Source of the DNA: JAQBDA01 sp041301185
GTDB lineage: Bacteria > Chloroflexota > Anaerolineae > Anaerolineales > UBA4823
Length of the DNA: 45,172 bases
Assembly (NCBI GenBank): GCA_041301185.1
Contig: JBFYSV010000217.1
Coordinates: 1 to 45,172, forward strand
Reading direction: 5' to 3'
Shown here piece after piece: positions 1-8,299 of this stretch. How positions within the stretch are numbered: the stretch's first letter is position 1; each line of letters opens with the position of its first letter. The notes beneath the pieces were generated by a model. It searched no databases and was not told where the DNA came from. It worked only from the letters and a program-made list of their open reading frames with translations. The position numbers and the translations under genes were made by a program.

Positions 1-625
1 TCGTGTTGATCCGGTCGGGTAGATCGAGCAATTTCTGCGCTTCGTAAAGCGAGACAAGCACCTCTTCGTTGCCGGGCAGTGCTCGCGCCGGGAGCAGCCC
101 CACCACCTCCAGGGAAACCGTCCCTTCGGTTGTCGGAAGGTGCAGCTCATCGCCTACTTTCAATCCCAGGCTGTCTGCCAGGCTGGTGGTGATGACCGCT
201 GCCAGATCATCTTTGGAGCGCAGGAAACGACCCTCCACAACCGATAGCGGTCGCAGGCTCTGCGCCGCCCGCGGGTCGATGCCGGTGAGCGTCAAGGCGG
301 TCACATTCGTCTGGCGGTAAAAGTTGTCCGGGATATTCATCGTGCGGCTCAGCGATCCGGCTGAAGCGCGCACCCCAGGGATAGCTCTAAGTTTATTCAG
401 CACCCGGTCTGAGAAGGCCTCGCCGCTCTCGTGGTTGATGGTGATATCTACCTGACCAGAGGCTGCCAGCATATTGGTTTGAAAAGCTTTTAGCATGGTC
501 GGCAGGATGATATTCATCATAAAGATGACCATCGTGCCCAAGAGAATCGCCAGCGTGGTGAGAAACGATCTTAGCTTGCGCCCCCAAAGGTAGCGCCCGG
601 CCAGGGTGAACTGAATGGTGGACAT
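1..625 (-). CDS. ABC transporter permease, FtsX/MacB type (N-terminal part, runs off window)
   Basis: Translating the minus strand from ATG at 623-625 gives an open frame to the window edge (about 208 residues, no stop). It begins MSTIQFTLAGRYLWGRKLRS, followed by a hydrophobic segment at about residues 21-45 and then a periplasmic-type domain with the shape of the MacB core domain (a 'VEGRFL' step and a 'SLADSLGLKVGDEL' segment). This is the N-terminal half of the FtsX/MacB permease family, which works with LolD/MacB-type ATPases on lipoproteins, peptides or other envelope substrates. It follows its ATPase by 21 nt, so the two form an operon. The substrate cannot be told. The C-terminal membrane segments lie outside the window. 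Confidence 0.85.
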   Translation of the reverse strand, partial: MSTIQFTLAGRYLWGRKLRSFLTTLAILLGTMVIFMMNIILPTMLKAFQTNMLAASGQVDITINHESGEAFSDRVLNKLRAIPGVRASAGSLSRTMNIPDNFYRQTNVTALTLTGIDPRAAQSLRPLSVVEGRFLRSKDDLAAVITTSLADSLGLKVGDELHLPTTEGTVSLEVVGLLPARALPGNEEVLVSLYEAQKLLDLPDRINT

Positions 626-646
626 GGCTGCTTTCTTTCAAGCGAG

Positions 647-1387
647 TTAACTGATCTCGCGCATTTTCTCCGTTACCAGCTCGGAATTGTTGCCATTTTG
701 CGGCTCGTTGATCGTCTCATCAACGATGATACCGTCTTTGAGGAACAAGATACGATCCGCATGAGCCGCAACGCCGGGGTCGTGAGTGACCATGACCACG
801 GCTCTGCCCCACTGATTGGCGACCTGGCGTAAAAGATCAGCGATCTCATCCGAAGCGTGGGTATCCAGGTTGCCGGTTGGTTCGTCTGCCAGGATCAGCT
901 CAGGCTCGGCGACCAGCGCCCTGGCGACGGCGACGCGTTGCTGTTGCCCGCCGGATAGCTGGTCTGGGCGGTTGTTCAAGCGGTCGCCTAGCCCCACCTT
1001 TTCCAGCCATTCGCGTGCTTTGGCTTTCGCTTTGGAGGTCCGGGCGCCATCCAGCAAGATGGGCATCGCGGCGTTCTCTGTAGCGGTCAGAACCGGGATC
1101 AAGTTGTAGAACTGGAAGACGAACCCGATCTCCCGCCGGCGTAGCCGGGTGAGCGCATCGTCGGAGAGCTTGTTGAGATCCTGATCTTTGATGATCACCT
1201 GCCCACCGCTTGGGCGATCCAGCCCGCCTATTAAATATAACAGGGTGGATTTCCCACAGCCGCTGGGACCCATCACCGCCAGGAATTCGCCCGACTCCAC
1301 ACTGAGGCTGACGTTATCCAGAGCTGTCACCGCAGTCTCGCCTTTGCCGTAGATTTTCGTTAGATTTTCGACCTGGATGAGTGCCAT
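647..1387 (-). CDS. ABC transporter ATP-binding protein, LolD/MacB-like
   Basis: A 246-residue ATPase from the MALIQVENL start. Visible motifs are Walker A GPSGCGKST, the Q-loop in FVFQFYNLIP, the signature LSGGQQQRVAVARAL, Walker B ELILADEPTGNLD and the H-loop VMVTHDP. The 'DEPTGNLD' and 'VFQFYNLIPVLTATENA' strings are typical of the LolD/MacB/FtsE branch that pairs with FtsX-like permeases, and such a permease follows directly. An upstream in-frame ATG (1408) would add seven residues; I prefer 1387 because it begins at the family's normal N-terminus. Role: energising a MacB-type envelope exporter. Confidence in the family is high; the substrate is unknown. Confidence 0.92.
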   Translation of the reverse strand: MALIQVENLTKIYGKGETAVTALDNVSLSVESGEFLAVMGPSGCGKSTLLYLIGGLDRPSGGQVIIKDQDLNKLSDDALTRLRRREIGFVFQFYNLIPVLTATENAAMPILLDGARTSKAKAKAREWLEKVGLGDRLNNRPDQLSGGQQQRVAVARALVAEPELILADEPTGNLDTHASDEIADLLRQVANQWGRAVVMVTHDPGVAAHADRILFLKDGIIVDETINEPQNGNNSELVTEKMREIS

Positions 1388-1427
1388 ATTGACGCCTGAA
1401 TACTCCATGATGGTTAATAGTCAGATG

Positions 1428-1457
1428 ATTATACTCTTTTCGCATCCGCTAAGTCAG
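1428..1457 (-). promoter_or_regulatory. Putative sigma70 promoter for the ABC ATPase/permease operon
   Basis: On the minus strand CTGACT (1457-1452) is followed by an 18-nt spacer and a perfect TATAAT (1433-1428). Transcription would start near 1421, about 34 nt before the ATPase start at 1387. The -35 box is only a partial match. Confidence 0.45.
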
Positions 1458-1557
1458 TATAAACATCCATACCGCCTTAAGATGAAAGACCGAATTGCAC
1501 CCATTTTGGCGGTAAGCGCAGACATTCCGCCCATGGTTTTCCTGGAGATCTGCCCGG

Positions 1558-1586
1558 TTGACAACGGGCAACGCCAGATGTATAAA
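1558..1586 (+). promoter_or_regulatory. Near-consensus sigma70 promoter for P450-nagA-DinB
   Basis: TTGACA (1558-1563), a 17-nt spacer and TATAAA (1581-1586). A start near 1593 leaves a leader of about 60 nt before the P450 ATG at 1654. It also shows that the TTG at 1558, the first possible start of that frame, cannot be the true start. Confidence 0.7.
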
Positions 1587-1653
1587 TAGCTGCAACGGAT
1601 CGATGATTTCAGATGCAATATTCCGAATATTGCTTGATAATGAAGGTTTGGAA

Positions 1654-3024
1654 ATGACTGCAACTACATCTACTTCACCTGTTTTATGGAAGAGCGGACC
1701 AAGCAACGCGCCGCTGCCTCCCTTGGTACCCGGATTACCAATCGTCGGCAGTGCTCTGGCAATGTACACGGATGTGCTGGGATACCTGGTTGGGCAATAC
1801 CAGCGGATGGGGCCGATATTCCGCTTGCGGGTAATGGGAGATACTTACACCGTCATTGCCGGTAAAGAAGCCAACCTATTCATGTCCAGAGAAGGGAACG
1901 ATCATTTCCAGTCTAAAGAGTTCTGGGAAGATATGGATCGCGAGCTGGGAGCCGAGACGACCCTGATCAGCTCGGATGGCGAGGTGCATTCTCGCCTGCG
2001 CCAGTTACAAAAGAGCGGTTACAGCAAATCGATGATCGAGGCGCACCTTCCAGATGTGGTTACAATCACCCAGAAAGCGATTGCCAGCTGGCCGGTGGGC
2101 GAAAGCCGCGCCGTGTATCCCTTCCTGCAGGATGTGATCACCGAGCAGCTCGGCACAATTATCGCCGGACGAGCACCGGGAGACTATGTGCAGGATGTGG
2201 TGTATTTTGTTCGCAACGCCTTATTGGTACTGGTCACTCGCCAAAGGCCGCGTTTTCTTCTGGCAACCCCGGCTTACCGGAGAGCCAGACAGCGCTCCTT
2301 CGAGCTGGGCGAGCAAATCCTGGACTGGCATCGCCGCAACCCGCCCACCGATCGCCAACCCAACCTGATCGATGACGCTCTGCAGGCAGCCAGTGAAGGA
2401 TCACTGATCCAGGATAGTGACCTGATGCCGGTTGCTTTAGGTCCGTACATTGCCGGTTTGGATACGGCTGCCAGCACGGCAGCTTTCCTGGCTTATGCTT
2501 TGCTCAAGCAGCCTCACTTGATGGAGATGCTGCGCCCCGAGATGGAGAGCCTGTTTGAGGATGGCGTACCCACCCCGCAGAAGATGCGTGAAGTGGATAT
2601 CCTGCACCGCGTTGTTCTGGAAACATTACGCCGCTACCCGATTGCCCCCGCGGTGCAGCGGACGGTGATCAAGCCTTTTGAGTTTGCCGGTCACCGGGTG
2701 GAGGCGGGGGGACGGATTTTTATTGGTACCACGGTCGCTCATTTTATTCCCGAGCTGCACCCCGCCCCGTATCGCTTTGATATAGATCGTTACCTGCCGG
2801 AGCGCAATGAGCACCGCATCCCGGGGGCGTTTGCACCATTTAGCCTGGGCGCGCATACCTGCCTGGGGGCAGGCCTGGCAGAGATTCAGATCATGCTGAC
2901 CATTGCTACACTGCTGCATGGCACTCGCTTTGAGATGGAGCCACCGGATTATGACTTGAAAACCCGCACTGCACCAACCCCTGCGCCCGACAAAAGCTTC
3001 CGCATGCGGCTGGTGAGCAAATAA
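1654..3024 (+). CDS. Cytochrome P450
   Basis: A 456-residue soluble P450. It has the I-helix AGLDT (about residues 267-271), the K-helix ExxR as ETLRR (E323-R326) and the heme loop FSLGAHTCLG with ligand Cys403. There is no signal peptide or membrane anchor, so it would use separate ferredoxin/ferredoxin-reductase partners, none of which is nearby. The 'PGLPIVGSAL' start and general layout resemble the CYP51-like part of the family, but the substrate cannot be assigned. The start at 1654 has AAGG seven nt upstream and begins where the family begins. It is first in a run with nagA (15 nt downstream). P450s need O2, so an aerobic or oxygen-exposed lifestyle is inferred. Confidence 0.95.
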   Translation: MTATTSTSPVLWKSGPSNAPLPPLVPGLPIVGSALAMYTDVLGYLVGQYQRMGPIFRLRVMGDTYTVIAGKEANLFMSREGNDHFQSKEFWEDMDRELGAETTLISSDGEVHSRLRQLQKSGYSKSMIEAHLPDVVTITQKAIASWPVGESRAVYPFLQDVITEQLGTIIAGRAPGDYVQDVVYFVRNALLVLVTRQRPRFLLATPAYRRARQRSFELGEQILDWHRRNPPTDRQPNLIDDALQAASEGSLIQDSDLMPVALGPYIAGLDTAASTAAFLAYALLKQPHLMEMLRPEMESLFEDGVPTPQKMREVDILHRVVLETLRRYPIAPAVQRTVIKPFEFAGHRVEAGGRIFIGTTVAHFIPELHPAPYRFDIDRYLPERNEHRIPGAFAPFSLGAHTCLGAGLAEIQIMLTIATLLHGTRFEMEPPDYDLKTRTAPTPAPDKSFRMRLVSK

Positions 3025-3039
3025 CGGGTAGGATTCACG

Positions 3040-4209
3040 GTGGAAAGCTTGCTGATCCATAATGCACACCTGTTCAGCCCGCACGGAGTGTTCCGTCCGG
3101 GATGGCTTCTGGCGGTTGGAGGTAAAATTTGTGATCTGGGAGCGGGAAGCGCCCCTGTGGCTAAGACCTCTCAGGCAGGCGAGCAAATTAACGCAGCTGG
3201 TAATGCGCTCCTGCCTGGTTTCATGGATTTACATGTCCACGGCGCCATCGGGCAGGACGTCATGGATGCCGATCCGCGAGGCCTCCACGCGATGGCGCGC
3301 TTCTTCGCCACGCATGGAGTCACCGCGTTTTTACCCACCACCTGGAGCGCCGGACGCCAGGAAATCCTGGCTGCCCTGGCGGCGATTGGTCAGGTGGTCG
3401 GGCGTGTACAGGGTGGGGCGACCATTCTGGGAGCCCACCTGGAAGGTCCGTATCTGAACCCGGCGAAATGCGGCGCCCAGGATGCGCGCCATATTCGCCG
3501 CACCGACCAGCAGGAAGCTCGGGAATTTCTGGATACTGGCTTGGTGCGCCTGTTGGCGCTTGCACCTGAATATGAGGAAAACCTGTGGCTGGTTGAGGAG
3601 TGTGCCCGGCGCGGGATCTGTGTTGCCATTGGTCACACCGTAGCAGATTATGCTCCAGTGCAGGCAGCGGTGAGGCGCGGGGCGCGCCAGGTGACCCACT
3701 GCTATAACGCTATGACCGGACTCGATCACCGCCAGCCGGGCACGGTGGGCGCGGCAATGGCTTTACCTGAGCTGTGTTGCGAGCTGATCGCGGACAATAT
3801 CCATGTTCACCCCCTGGCGCAGAAAATCTTGCTGGATGTCAAAGGTCTGGCGGGTGTAGTGCTGGTGACGGATGCCATCCGGGGCACGGGCTTGCCAGCG
3901 GGCGAATACGCAATGGGGGATCGAAGGGTGATCATCCGGGAAGGCGCAGTGCACCTGCCAGATGGCACCCTGGCAGGCAGCATCTTAACCATGGAGCTAG
4001 CCCTGAAGAACATCCAGGCGGCTTCCGGCAGACCGCTGGCTGAGCTCTGGCAGCTTACCAGCCGCAACGCTGCCCGCCAGATTGGCATCTCTGCTTCCAA
4101 AGGCAGCCTGGAAGTAGGAAAAGACGCCGACCTGGTGCTGCTGGATGAGGATTACAATGTCCACTTAACCGTTGTTGCGGGGGAGGTTGTGTATCGGCGG
4201 GCTATATAG
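3040..4209 (+). CDS. nagA: N-acetylglucosamine-6-phosphate deacetylase
   Basis: A 389-residue amidohydrolase starting at GTG 3040 with GGTAGGA just upstream. It removes acetate from GlcNAc-6-P to give GlcN-6-P in amino-sugar and cell-wall recycling. The family signature is complete: HxH metal site DLHVHGA (H65, H67), HLEGPY with metal ligand E135, IGHTVADY (H199), VTHCYNAM (H220) and catalytic Asp in LVTDAI (D278). The C-terminus returns to the usual beta-sandwich (GKDADLVLLDEDYNV). Length is normal for NagA. No nagB or sugar transporter is nearby, so its grouping with a P450 and a DinB-like protein appears incidental. Confidence 0.95.
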   Translation: MESLLIHNAHLFSPHGVFRPGWLLAVGGKICDLGAGSAPVAKTSQAGEQINAAGNALLPGFMDLHVHGAIGQDVMDADPRGLHAMARFFATHGVTAFLPTTWSAGRQEILAALAAIGQVVGRVQGGATILGAHLEGPYLNPAKCGAQDARHIRRTDQQEAREFLDTGLVRLLALAPEYEENLWLVEECARRGICVAIGHTVADYAPVQAAVRRGARQVTHCYNAMTGLDHRQPGTVGAAMALPELCCELIADNIHVHPLAQKILLDVKGLAGVVLVTDAIRGTGLPAGEYAMGDRRVIIREGAVHLPDGTLAGSILTMELALKNIQAASGRPLAELWQLTSRNAARQIGISASKGSLEVGKDADLVLLDEDYNVHLTVVAGEVVYRRAI

Positions 4210-4249
4210 CACTGGCAGGCGTAAAATCCACCTGCTGGAGAATAGATCG

Positions 4250-4708
4250 ATGGAATTGTTCTTTCGTGACTATTTTGACCATCTGCAAAAGCTGCACGGT
4301 GATATCGAGCGAGTGTTGCAGGACTTGCCCCAGGAGGCGCTGGATTGGAAGCCCGGTGAGGACATGAACTCGTTAGGTGTGCTTGCCTTCCACGTGGCAG
4401 GCGCAGAACGGTACTGGCTGGGCGATGTCCTCGCCGGTGAATCCTCGAACCGCAATCGGGAAGTTGAGTTTTACACCCAGGATGTGACCGAGGCTGAGTT
4501 GAAAGCGCGCCTTTCCTCTTCCCTGGATTTCAGCCGGAATGTGCTTGATGGTCTTAAGTTACCTGACCTGCATGAGTTGCGCGTCTCTCCCCGGGATGGA
4601 TGCCAATTCAACGTGAGCTGGGTGCTCAATCACGCCCTGGAGCATATCGCCATTCACCTGGGGCATATGCAGGTTACCCGCCAGTTCTGGGAGCAGAAAC
4701 AAGCCTAG
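4250..4708 (+). CDS. DinB-like four-helix-bundle protein
   Basis: A 152-residue protein from ATG 4250, preceded by GGAG with 9-nt spacing; the frame is open further upstream but overlaps nagA. It has the DinB/DUF664 layout: amphipathic helices, an early LGVLAFHVAGAERYW segment with a conserved His and a late NHALEHIAIHLGHMQVTRQF segment with further His. The family binds a divalent metal through three His and includes thiol-transferase-like enzymes (mycothiol- or bacillithiol-dependent). Its function here is unknown. It is last in the run with the P450 and nagA. Confidence 0.75.
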   Translation: MELFFRDYFDHLQKLHGDIERVLQDLPQEALDWKPGEDMNSLGVLAFHVAGAERYWLGDVLAGESSNRNREVEFYTQDVTEAELKARLSSSLDFSRNVLDGLKLPDLHELRVSPRDGCQFNVSWVLNHALEHIAIHLGHMQVTRQFWEQKQA

Positions 4709-4792
4709 CACTCAGTGACTTGCCTGATTAAGCTACCAGATGCTGGTTTTGTTCGCTTAGCCGTGGATGCTGGAGCTGTTCCGGCAATCGCC

Positions 4793-5995
4793 TTACGAGG
4801 AGAGTACATAGCTCCCCTGCAGCGCTCTTTCCATAGCCCTGGCAAATCCTGGAATCCCGCGCTCAATCATCTCATCGTTGGCTGTGACCGAGATGCGGAA
4901 ATAGCCTGGCATTTCACACACTGTCCCGGGCAGGCAATAAACGTGCTGTTCTGCCAGCAGCTTGATAAAGGCAAAGTCGTCCTCCAGTGGCGAGCGTGGC
5001 AGAAGATAGAACGTGCCTTCCGGGGGGTGTAGCTCGTAGCCCAACCTTTGGAGTTCGGTTACCAGGCGGTCGCGCTTTTCTTGCAAGTGTTCAATATCAA
5101 TCGAAAGCTTTTCCAGATCGGGCAAGGCGTGCTGGAGCAAAGCATTTGGGAAGGCAAATGCCGTGGTGAACTGGGCGGTGAAGATCGCCAGGCGCATTGC
5201 TTCCACCTGCTCCATGCCCGGTGCAAGAGCCAGATATCCAATGCGCTGTCCGGGTGTGAGCAGGGTCTTACCATACGTGTAAATAACCAATGAGTTGGGG
5301 TAGTAATTTGCGGGACTGTAGAAAGGTTGCCTGTCGAAGACAATGCGATGATAAGACTCATCAGAGAGCAGGTAGATCGGGCGCTGGTTCCGGCTGCTTT
5401 GGGTGACGAGCAAGTTTGCAAGCTTTAACAAGGTCTCTTTGGGATAGATCTTGCCGGTGGGGTTGTTGGGTGAGTTGATGATAATTGCCCGGGTGGAAGG
5501 GGTGATTGCAGCTTCGATCGCGGCCAGATTTAAGTCAAAGGATTGGCGATCAATTTTTACCCGCACTGGCGTTGCTCCAGCAGCTACAATCAGCGTCTCG
5601 TAGAAAAACCAGGGCGGGCTGATAAAAATCACCTCGTCTCCCGCATCCAGGATGGCATTCAGGCTGACCGCCAGCGCGCCAAACGCTCCGGTGGTCATGA
5701 AGATATCCTCGGGCTGGTATGCCAGTCCGCGCGTTCGCTGTAAATATTCTGCTAGTGCCTGCCGCGGCAGATCCTCATTCAGCTTATAGGCAAACCAATC
5801 CTTGTTCTGGGGTATAGACCAGCGCTGTAAGGCGCTCACAAACTCGGGCATGGGCATTTCGTGCGGGTTACCCAGCATGAAATCACAGGCTTGCGGATCC
5901 TGTCTCGCCTGTTCAAACATCGGATCGTTGAAAAAAGCCAGGAAGCTGGACATGGTTTCCTGTATCCGGTTCATGCGTTGTGAAATGGGCGGCAT
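4793..5995 (-). CDS. Aminotransferase class I/II, PLP-dependent
   Basis: A 400-residue fold-type I aminotransferase. Visible are GAFGALAVSLNAIL (cofactor phosphate region), the conserved NSPNNPTGK, SDESYHRIVF with the Asp that contacts PLP nitrogen, YTYGKTLLTPGQRIGY with the PLP Lys, and a C-terminal GYFRISVTA Arg. It resembles AspC-like aminotransferases; the amino acid used is not evident. The start at 5995 has GGAG seven nt upstream. It is the last gene of the PIG-L to S51 to aminotransferase unit and lies 14 nt after the S51 gene. Confidence 0.9.
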   Translation of the reverse strand: MPPISQRMNRIQETMSSFLAFFNDPMFEQARQDPQACDFMLGNPHEMPMPEFVSALQRWSIPQNKDWFAYKLNEDLPRQALAEYLQRTRGLAYQPEDIFMTTGAFGALAVSLNAILDAGDEVIFISPPWFFYETLIVAAGATPVRVKIDRQSFDLNLAAIEAAITPSTRAIIINSPNNPTGKIYPKETLLKLANLLVTQSSRNQRPIYLLSDESYHRIVFDRQPFYSPANYYPNSLVIYTYGKTLLTPGQRIGYLALAPGMEQVEAMRLAIFTAQFTTAFAFPNALLQHALPDLEKLSIDIEHLQEKRDRLVTELQRLGYELHPPEGTFYLLPRSPLEDDFAFIKLLAEQHVYCLPGTVCEMPGYFRISVTANDEMIERGIPGFARAMERALQGSYVLSS

Positions 5996-6009
5996 TTTGC
6001 TACTCCGAT

Positions 6010-6834
6010 TTATTGCAGGATGCTATTCGATGTGCTCTCATGGCGCAGGCGGGGAATAGCGAATTGCTCGCCAGGATGGTATTCCTGGATTTGGAGCTTT
6101 GGATCCATGATCACTACTTTTCCCATCCCCAGCGCCTGATAATAGCCGTTGCTCTTGCTGACCACCGCCGTTTGCTCGTCAATTCCGATCATCGTGCAAC
6201 CTGCGGGTACCATCCCCCGCTCCACCCACTTCATGGAGAAAAATCGGTTCAGGTGCGGCCAGCACAGAGTGTTTGGTATAAAGCCCAGGCAATCCAGCAG
6301 TGGTGGCAATGGGATTTCTAAATCGTCCGCGTTGCCTCCTTGGCTAAAAAACCTGGTGACTACCTCGTCAAACTCTGGTGTAATCACCCATGATCGAGCA
6401 CACATGAGCATTGCGCCCCCGCTGGCACCGCTAATCAAGGCGTCGTGTTTGCGCGCCTGGTAGAGCGCAGTAAGTGCCCGGGTACCGGAAAGGATTTTGA
6501 CTGCCGTGTGCGGGTATCCACCCCCAAAATAAATCCAATCCGCGTCAGCAATTTGGTGAGCGTATGCGGGATTGTTAGCGCTTTCTTGATCGATGATCTG
6601 CAAAGCTGCCACATCGCAACCCATAGCGCCCAGGCGCTGGCTTGCCAGATCGCACCAGTACTGCACGGTCTCTGGCCCGTCATGGGCTGCACAGGTTGGA
6701 AGAAAAACAATACGCAGCGCGTGGGAGTTTTTTGTCTGGCGGTTACGATGGGCGATTTCTGCTAATTGAGCGTGGACTTCCTCAAAGCCATCTGAGAATT
6801 CCTCGCCGCCGATTAATGCCAGAGGAAAATTCAT
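6010..6834 (-). CDS. Peptidase S51 / cyanophycinase-like protein
   Basis: A 274-residue protein with the class I glutamine-amidotransferase-like fold of the S51 family. It has a first strand MNFPLALIGGEEF, an IYFGGGYPHTAV segment (about 102-112) and a nucleophile elbow SGASGGAM with Ser138. S51 members cleave Asp-containing dipeptides or cyanophycin; others are uncharacterised. No cyanophycin synthetase is in the window, so a peptidase-like role is only a family-level guess. It starts 4 nt after the PIG-L stop codon, which suggests translational coupling. Confidence 0.8.
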   Translation of the reverse strand: MNFPLALIGGEEFSDGFEEVHAQLAEIAHRNRQTKNSHALRIVFLPTCAAHDGPETVQYWCDLASQRLGAMGCDVAALQIIDQESANNPAYAHQIADADWIYFGGGYPHTAVKILSGTRALTALYQARKHDALISGASGGAMLMCARSWVITPEFDEVVTRFFSQGGNADDLEIPLPPLLDCLGFIPNTLCWPHLNRFFSMKWVERGMVPAGCTMIGIDEQTAVVSKSNGYYQALGMGKVVIMDPKLQIQEYHPGEQFAIPRLRHESTSNSILQ

Positions 6835-6838
6835 AAGA

Positions 6839-7651
6839 TTACATCCTTAGTCCCGCAAATAGGTCATCCTCTACCGTTCGCCCCCCATTGACCAGGCTAA
6901 AAGCACGATAATAGGTGCGTTCACCCCACAGGCGGCATTGTTGTTCATCGCCGAAGCGTCGGAGGTCGCCTAAAGCGGAGGTTTGCGTCTTGTGGCAAAG
7001 CACCGCCTCCAGGGCAGTCCGCCAGTGGTCACAGCCGTTGATCCGCGCTGTGAATGCCCAATCTTCCCATTTCACCGGCTTGCGAAGGATGCCGTCCACC
7101 ACCATATTGACTTCTCCAACAGCTGCCTCGAATTCATCCCACATCTCCCGGGTGTCCATCATGTGGTACAGCTTGGAGACGTGGTGGGCCGGCAACAGAT
7201 CATCATCTACGCAACTGGCATCTGCCGCGCAGACGATAGCTGCCATGGTGAATTGCGAGATAGCAATGTGGTCGGGGTGCCCGTAGGCGCCATCCGGGCC
7301 GAAGGTGACCACGACTTGTGGGCGCACCAATCGAATGTATTTGCTAATCTTGTCAATCGCTTGCCTGGAGTCTGCTTGATCCAGCTCACCGTCGATATAG
7401 TCCAGGTAATATACCTGTTGCACACCCAGCACCAGGGCTGCGGCGTTTAGCTCGGCCTGGCGAAGTTTTCCAAATGCCGTAGCTCCGGGATAATCTTTAT
7501 CTTCGCCCGACCAGCCTTTCTCACCCCGGGTTGCCATGACTATAAAGGTTTCAATCCCCTGGGCGGCATATTTTGCCAGTGTACTTCCAGTCCCCATTGA
7601 CTCGTCGTCAGGGTGAGCCAGGACACACATCAGCCGTAAGATTTTGCTCAT
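6839..7651 (-). CDS. PIG-L family N-acetylglucosaminyl deacetylase (LmbE-like)
   Basis: A 270-residue zinc-dependent deacetylase. The hallmark AHPDDE follows the first beta strand, and the second metal motif appears as GAYGHPDHIAISQF. The family removes acetyl groups from GlcNAc-conjugates, including precursors of mycothiol and bacillithiol, or detoxifies conjugates. The start at 7651 (MSKILRLM) has a strong GGAGGTGGGG site six nt upstream and is preferred over an earlier in-frame start at 7675. First gene of a three-gene unit with its own promoter. The substrate is unknown. Confidence 0.88.
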   Translation of the reverse strand: MSKILRLMCVLAHPDDESMGTGSTLAKYAAQGIETFIVMATRGEKGWSGEDKDYPGATAFGKLRQAELNAAALVLGVQQVYYLDYIDGELDQADSRQAIDKISKYIRLVRPQVVVTFGPDGAYGHPDHIAISQFTMAAIVCAADASCVDDDLLPAHHVSKLYHMMDTREMWDEFEAAVGEVNMVVDGILRKPVKWEDWAFTARINGCDHWRTALEAVLCHKTQTSALGDLRRFGDEQQCRLWGERTYYRAFSLVNGGRTVEDDLFAGLRM

Positions 7652-7696
7652 TCTTATCCCCACCTCCGAAACCAAAAAGCCGCGGATATTTGGATA

Positions 7697-7725
7697 ATAA
7701 TACTCCAGATAAAAACAATTGTCTA
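7697..7725 (-). promoter_or_regulatory. Putative sigma70 promoter for the PIG-L operon
   Basis: Minus-strand TAGACA (7725-7720), a 17-nt spacer and TATTAT (7702-7697). Each box matches consensus at five of six positions. The predicted start is about 40 nt before the PIG-L ATG and lies just after the terminator of the aromatic operon. Confidence 0.6.
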
Positions 7726-7749
7726 TCCCTAAAAGCCAAATTCTCAGCT

Positions 7750-7801
7750 AAAAAAGATAGTGGGTTATCGATGGCGTTGTCGCCGACGATATCCCACTAT
7801 C
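7750..7801 (-). terminator. Intrinsic terminator of the aromatic amino acid operon
   Basis: On the minus strand a 15-bp stem (7801-7787 with 7770-7756, one mismatch) is capped by an inner GGCG/CGCC pair. It is followed directly by six T residues (7755-7750). It lies 33 nt after the aroQ stop and before the PIG-L promoter, so it cleanly closes the operon. Confidence 0.85.
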
Positions 7802-7834
7802 AATCTCAAGCCTTTGACAAGTTTGTATTGTGGG

Positions 7835-8275
7835 TCAGGTATCTTGGTCCATCCACACCAAGGCGTGCAGAGCCAGCAGATAGGAGCGCCAGCCAAATCC
7901 GGTGATTTTCCCCTTGCACACCGGGGATAGTACCGATTTATGGCGGAATTCTTCACGAGCGTAGATGTTGGAGATGTGGACTTCGATCACCGGGGTGGGG
8001 ATGCTGGCGATCACGTCGCGTAGCGCGTAGGAGTAATGCGTGAACGCGCCCGGGTTGAAGATCACCCCTGCAGCCCAGCGGCGCGCGTCTTGCAGGGCGT
8101 CGATCAGCGCTCCTTCGCTATTCGATTGAAAGAATCGCAGCTCAACCCCCAGCTCCTGCCCGGCGTGCGCCAGGCGCCCCTCGATCTCTGCCAGGGTCAT
8201 ATTGCCGTAGACACTCGGCTCGCGCTCGCCAAGCATGTTTAGATTGGGACCGTTCATAACCAATATCGCTTTCAT
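7835..8275 (-). CDS. aroQ: 3-dehydroquinate dehydratase, type II
   Basis: A 146-residue type II dehydroquinase, the usual length. It dehydrates 3-dehydroquinate to 3-dehydroshikimate (shikimate step 3) without a Schiff base. It has MNGPNLNMLGEREP at the start, FFQSNSEGALIDALQ, NPGAFTHYSYALRDV and EVHISNIYAREEFRHKS. The ATG at 8275 has GGAG five nt upstream; a GTG six nt earlier is in frame but badly placed for that site. Last gene of the aromatic operon, 24 nt after aroKB. Confidence 0.95.
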   Translation of the reverse strand: MKAILVMNGPNLNMLGEREPSVYGNMTLAEIEGRLAHAGQELGVELRFFQSNSEGALIDALQDARRWAAGVIFNPGAFTHYSYALRDVIASIPTPVIEVHISNIYAREEFRHKSVLSPVCKGKITGFGWRSYLLALHALVWMDQDT

Positions 8276-8299
8276 AACCACTCCTCAGAGAAATTCACT

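Noticed and set aside
2626..3186. A 186-codon open frame on the minus strand spanning the P450 end and nagA start.
   Set aside because: It overlaps two genes with complete catalytic motifs and shows no family features of its own.
4735..4750. A terminator after the DinB-like gene.
   Set aside because: The stem is only five base pairs with a three-base loop, and the T-run is short; too weak to list.
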